Source: Fulvivirga aurantia (GTDB taxonomy: Bacteria > Bacteroidota > Bacteroidia > Cytophagales > Cyclobacteriaceae). Taken from it: DNA of 7,898 nucleotides. This document shows, piece after piece, positions 6,799-7,898 of this stretch. Position 1 is the first letter of the stretch; every line of letters begins with the position of its first letter. The stretch lies in contig NZ_SMMD01000772.1 of NCBI RefSeq assembly GCF_009711475.1, positions 1 through 7,898 of the forward strand, in the 5' to 3' direction. The translations under genes and the position numbers were made by a program. The notes under the pieces are model-generated. The model saw nothing but the letters and a program-made list of their open reading frames with translations, was not told where the DNA came from and searched no databases.

Positions 6799-7898
6799 TT
6801 ATTTCTGAAAAACTCTTACATAATCCACGATCATGCGTTGTGGAAACTGTGTTGAAGCATCAGGATTTCCGGGTAAATCACCACCAACAGCTACATTAAA
6901 TATGAAGAAAAATTCTTCTTGAAATTCGCTGAGGTCTGCCGGAGTAATGTCTATAGTTTTAAATAATTCATCATCTACAAACCATTGTATTTGATTGGCA
7001 TCCCATATAATCGTAAACACATGAAATTCATCGCTAAATGTGCCACTGGAAAGCGTATATCCACTACCCTGACCACAGGTACAGGCTCTGGATCCATTCT
7101 CTTCCCAATGCAATGTGCCAAACACATTATTTTCTCTTCCCTGGCCACCAATCATTTCCATGATATCGATTTCGCCACATTTAGGCCAACCTACTGTTCT
7201 AAAATTCGCGCCAAGCATCCAAAGTGCTGGCCACAGTCCCTGACCTTTTGGCAAAAGGGCTCTTATATCTATTCGGCCATATTTAAATTCTTGTTTATTC
7301 TCGGTAATAATTCGGGACGAGGTATACTGTCTACCACCAAAAGACTCTTTTTTCGCCTCTATAAAGAGGTATCCATCTGTGACGGTTGTATTTTCTTCTC
7401 TATAATACTGCAGTTCGTTATTCCCCCAACCATTGGAACCTGTACCGATCTCATGTGTCCAATCAGAGCTTAATGAAGTACCTTCAAACTCATCATTCCA
7501 AGCCAAAGTATAATCCGGGTATGACAATGGTGTTGAGTAGCCCTTATCAGTAAATTCAGGGGGCTCTGGTGACTGTGTATCTGTGTCAGTTATGGTAATT
7601 ACTACTTCTTTAGTAGCCAATGATACATTGATTCCATTTGTAAAATTCATTAAGAAGAACTCGTCATCTTCTTTTATGAGGTCTCCGATTATGTCCACTT
7701 CAATAGTTTTTGAAGTTTCTCCGGGAGTAAATTCCAGCGTACCTGAGACTGTTTTATAATCCAAACCACTGGCTGCAGTCCCATCAGCTGTACTGAAAGA
7801 AACGAAAGTATTTATTGAGGATGGCTCGGATAGTGTGACTTCAATTTCTATAGTAAATTCTTCATCTTTTTCTTCTACTGTAATAGTCTCCGTTGTCT
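6799..7898 (-). CDS. Calx-beta plus GH16 endo-beta-1,3-glucanase (5' end outside window)
   Basis: The open frame runs from the window edge to a TAA at 6799-6801, giving 365 residues of a longer protein (numbered here from the edge). Residues 1-107 form a Calx-beta domain: FVSFSTADGTAASGLDY (31-47), GTLEFTPGETSKTI (52-65), EDDEFF (76-81) and ITITDTDT (100-107). Such domains bind calcium in some proteins and act as spacers in secreted proteins. A Pro/Ser-rich linker leads to the GH16 domain (about 130-365), with WNDEFEG, GWGNNELQYY (156-165), WPALWMLG and catalytic GEIDIMEMIG (241-250). Glu242 is the nucleophile, Asp244 assists and Glu247 is the acid/base. The sequence ends DYVRVFQK. It differs from the GH16 lipoprotein by having Cys240 beside the catalytic strand and a Cys272-Thr-Cys274 motif. 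An internal TTG at 7764 should not be used as the start, because it would cut the Calx-beta domain. It leads the visible operon. Confidence 0.92.
   Translation of the reverse strand, partial: TTETITVEEKDEEFTIEIEVTLSEPSSINTFVSFSTADGTAASGLDYKTVSGTLEFTPGETSKTIEVDIIGDLIKEDDEFFLMNFTNGINVSLATKEVVITITDTDTQSPEPPEFTDKGYSTPLSYPDYTLAWNDEFEGTSLSSDWTHEIGTGSNGWGNNELQYYREENTTVTDGYLFIEAKKESFGGRQYTSSRIITENKQEFKYGRIDIRALLPKGQGLWPALWMLGANFRTVGWPKCGEIDIMEMIGGQGRENNVFGTLHWEENGSRACTCGQGSGYTLSSGTFSDEFHVFTIIWDANQIQWFVDDELFKTIDITPADLSEFQEEFFFIFNVAVGGDLPGNPDASTQFPQRMIVDYVRVFQK

Noticed and set aside
4097..7473. Plus-strand open frames opposite the GH16 and GH3 genes (4097-4303, 5812-6105, 6457-6855, 6985-7473)
   Set aside because: Their translations show no family motif and their coding strand is explained by the conserved glycoside hydrolases on the minus strand.
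6799..7764. A complete 321-residue gene starting at TTG 7764
   Set aside because: The frame stays open to the window edge and the upstream codons complete a Calx-beta domain, so the true start is outside the window.

Overview
The window is AT-rich, densely coded bacterial DNA from what is most likely a marine member of the Bacteroidota. The evidence is start codons preceded by A/T-rich leaders without clear Shine-Dalgarno sequences, a light-driven rhodopsin paired with a blh-type retinal-forming gene, and a polysaccharide-degradation cluster of lipoprotein glycoside hydrolases. The genus cannot be told from this sequence alone; a Cytophagales or Flavobacteriia relative would fit.

Region 1 (1-1603, minus strand) is a phototrophy unit. 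A proteorhodopsin-type proton pump (827-1603) is followed downstream by a Blh/Brp beta-carotene 15,15'-dioxygenase (1-781, cut by the window edge), which makes retinal for it. A perfect 10-bp hairpin fills most of the 45-bp gap between the two genes and could set their expression ratio. A divergent gene (1701-2177, plus strand) encodes a small four-helix membrane protein of unknown function and ends at a strong terminator (2211-2243).

Region 2 (2253-7898, minus strand) is a four-gene operon-like block for beta-1,3-glucan (laminarin-type) use. In transcription order it holds a Calx-beta/GH16 endo-glucanase (5' end outside the window), a GH3 beta-glucosidase lipoprotein, a second GH16 endo-glucanase lipoprotein, and a XylE-like proton/sugar symporter. 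Gaps are 31, 2 and 13 bp. The inferred flow is that the GH16 enzymes cut the glucan outside the outer membrane or in the periplasm, GH3 releases glucose, and the MFS symporter imports it across the inner membrane. SusC/SusD genes would be expected beyond position 7898 but are not in view.

The rhodopsin and the importer can be linked: the first builds proton motive force from light, and the second probably spends it to import sugar. No RNA genes, insertion sequences, CRISPR arrays or phage genes were seen. The window looks like a combination of known systems. The less explained parts are the intercistronic hairpin, the altered metal-ligand motif in Blh, the possible carotenoid-antenna site in the rhodopsin, and the uncharacterised divergent membrane protein.
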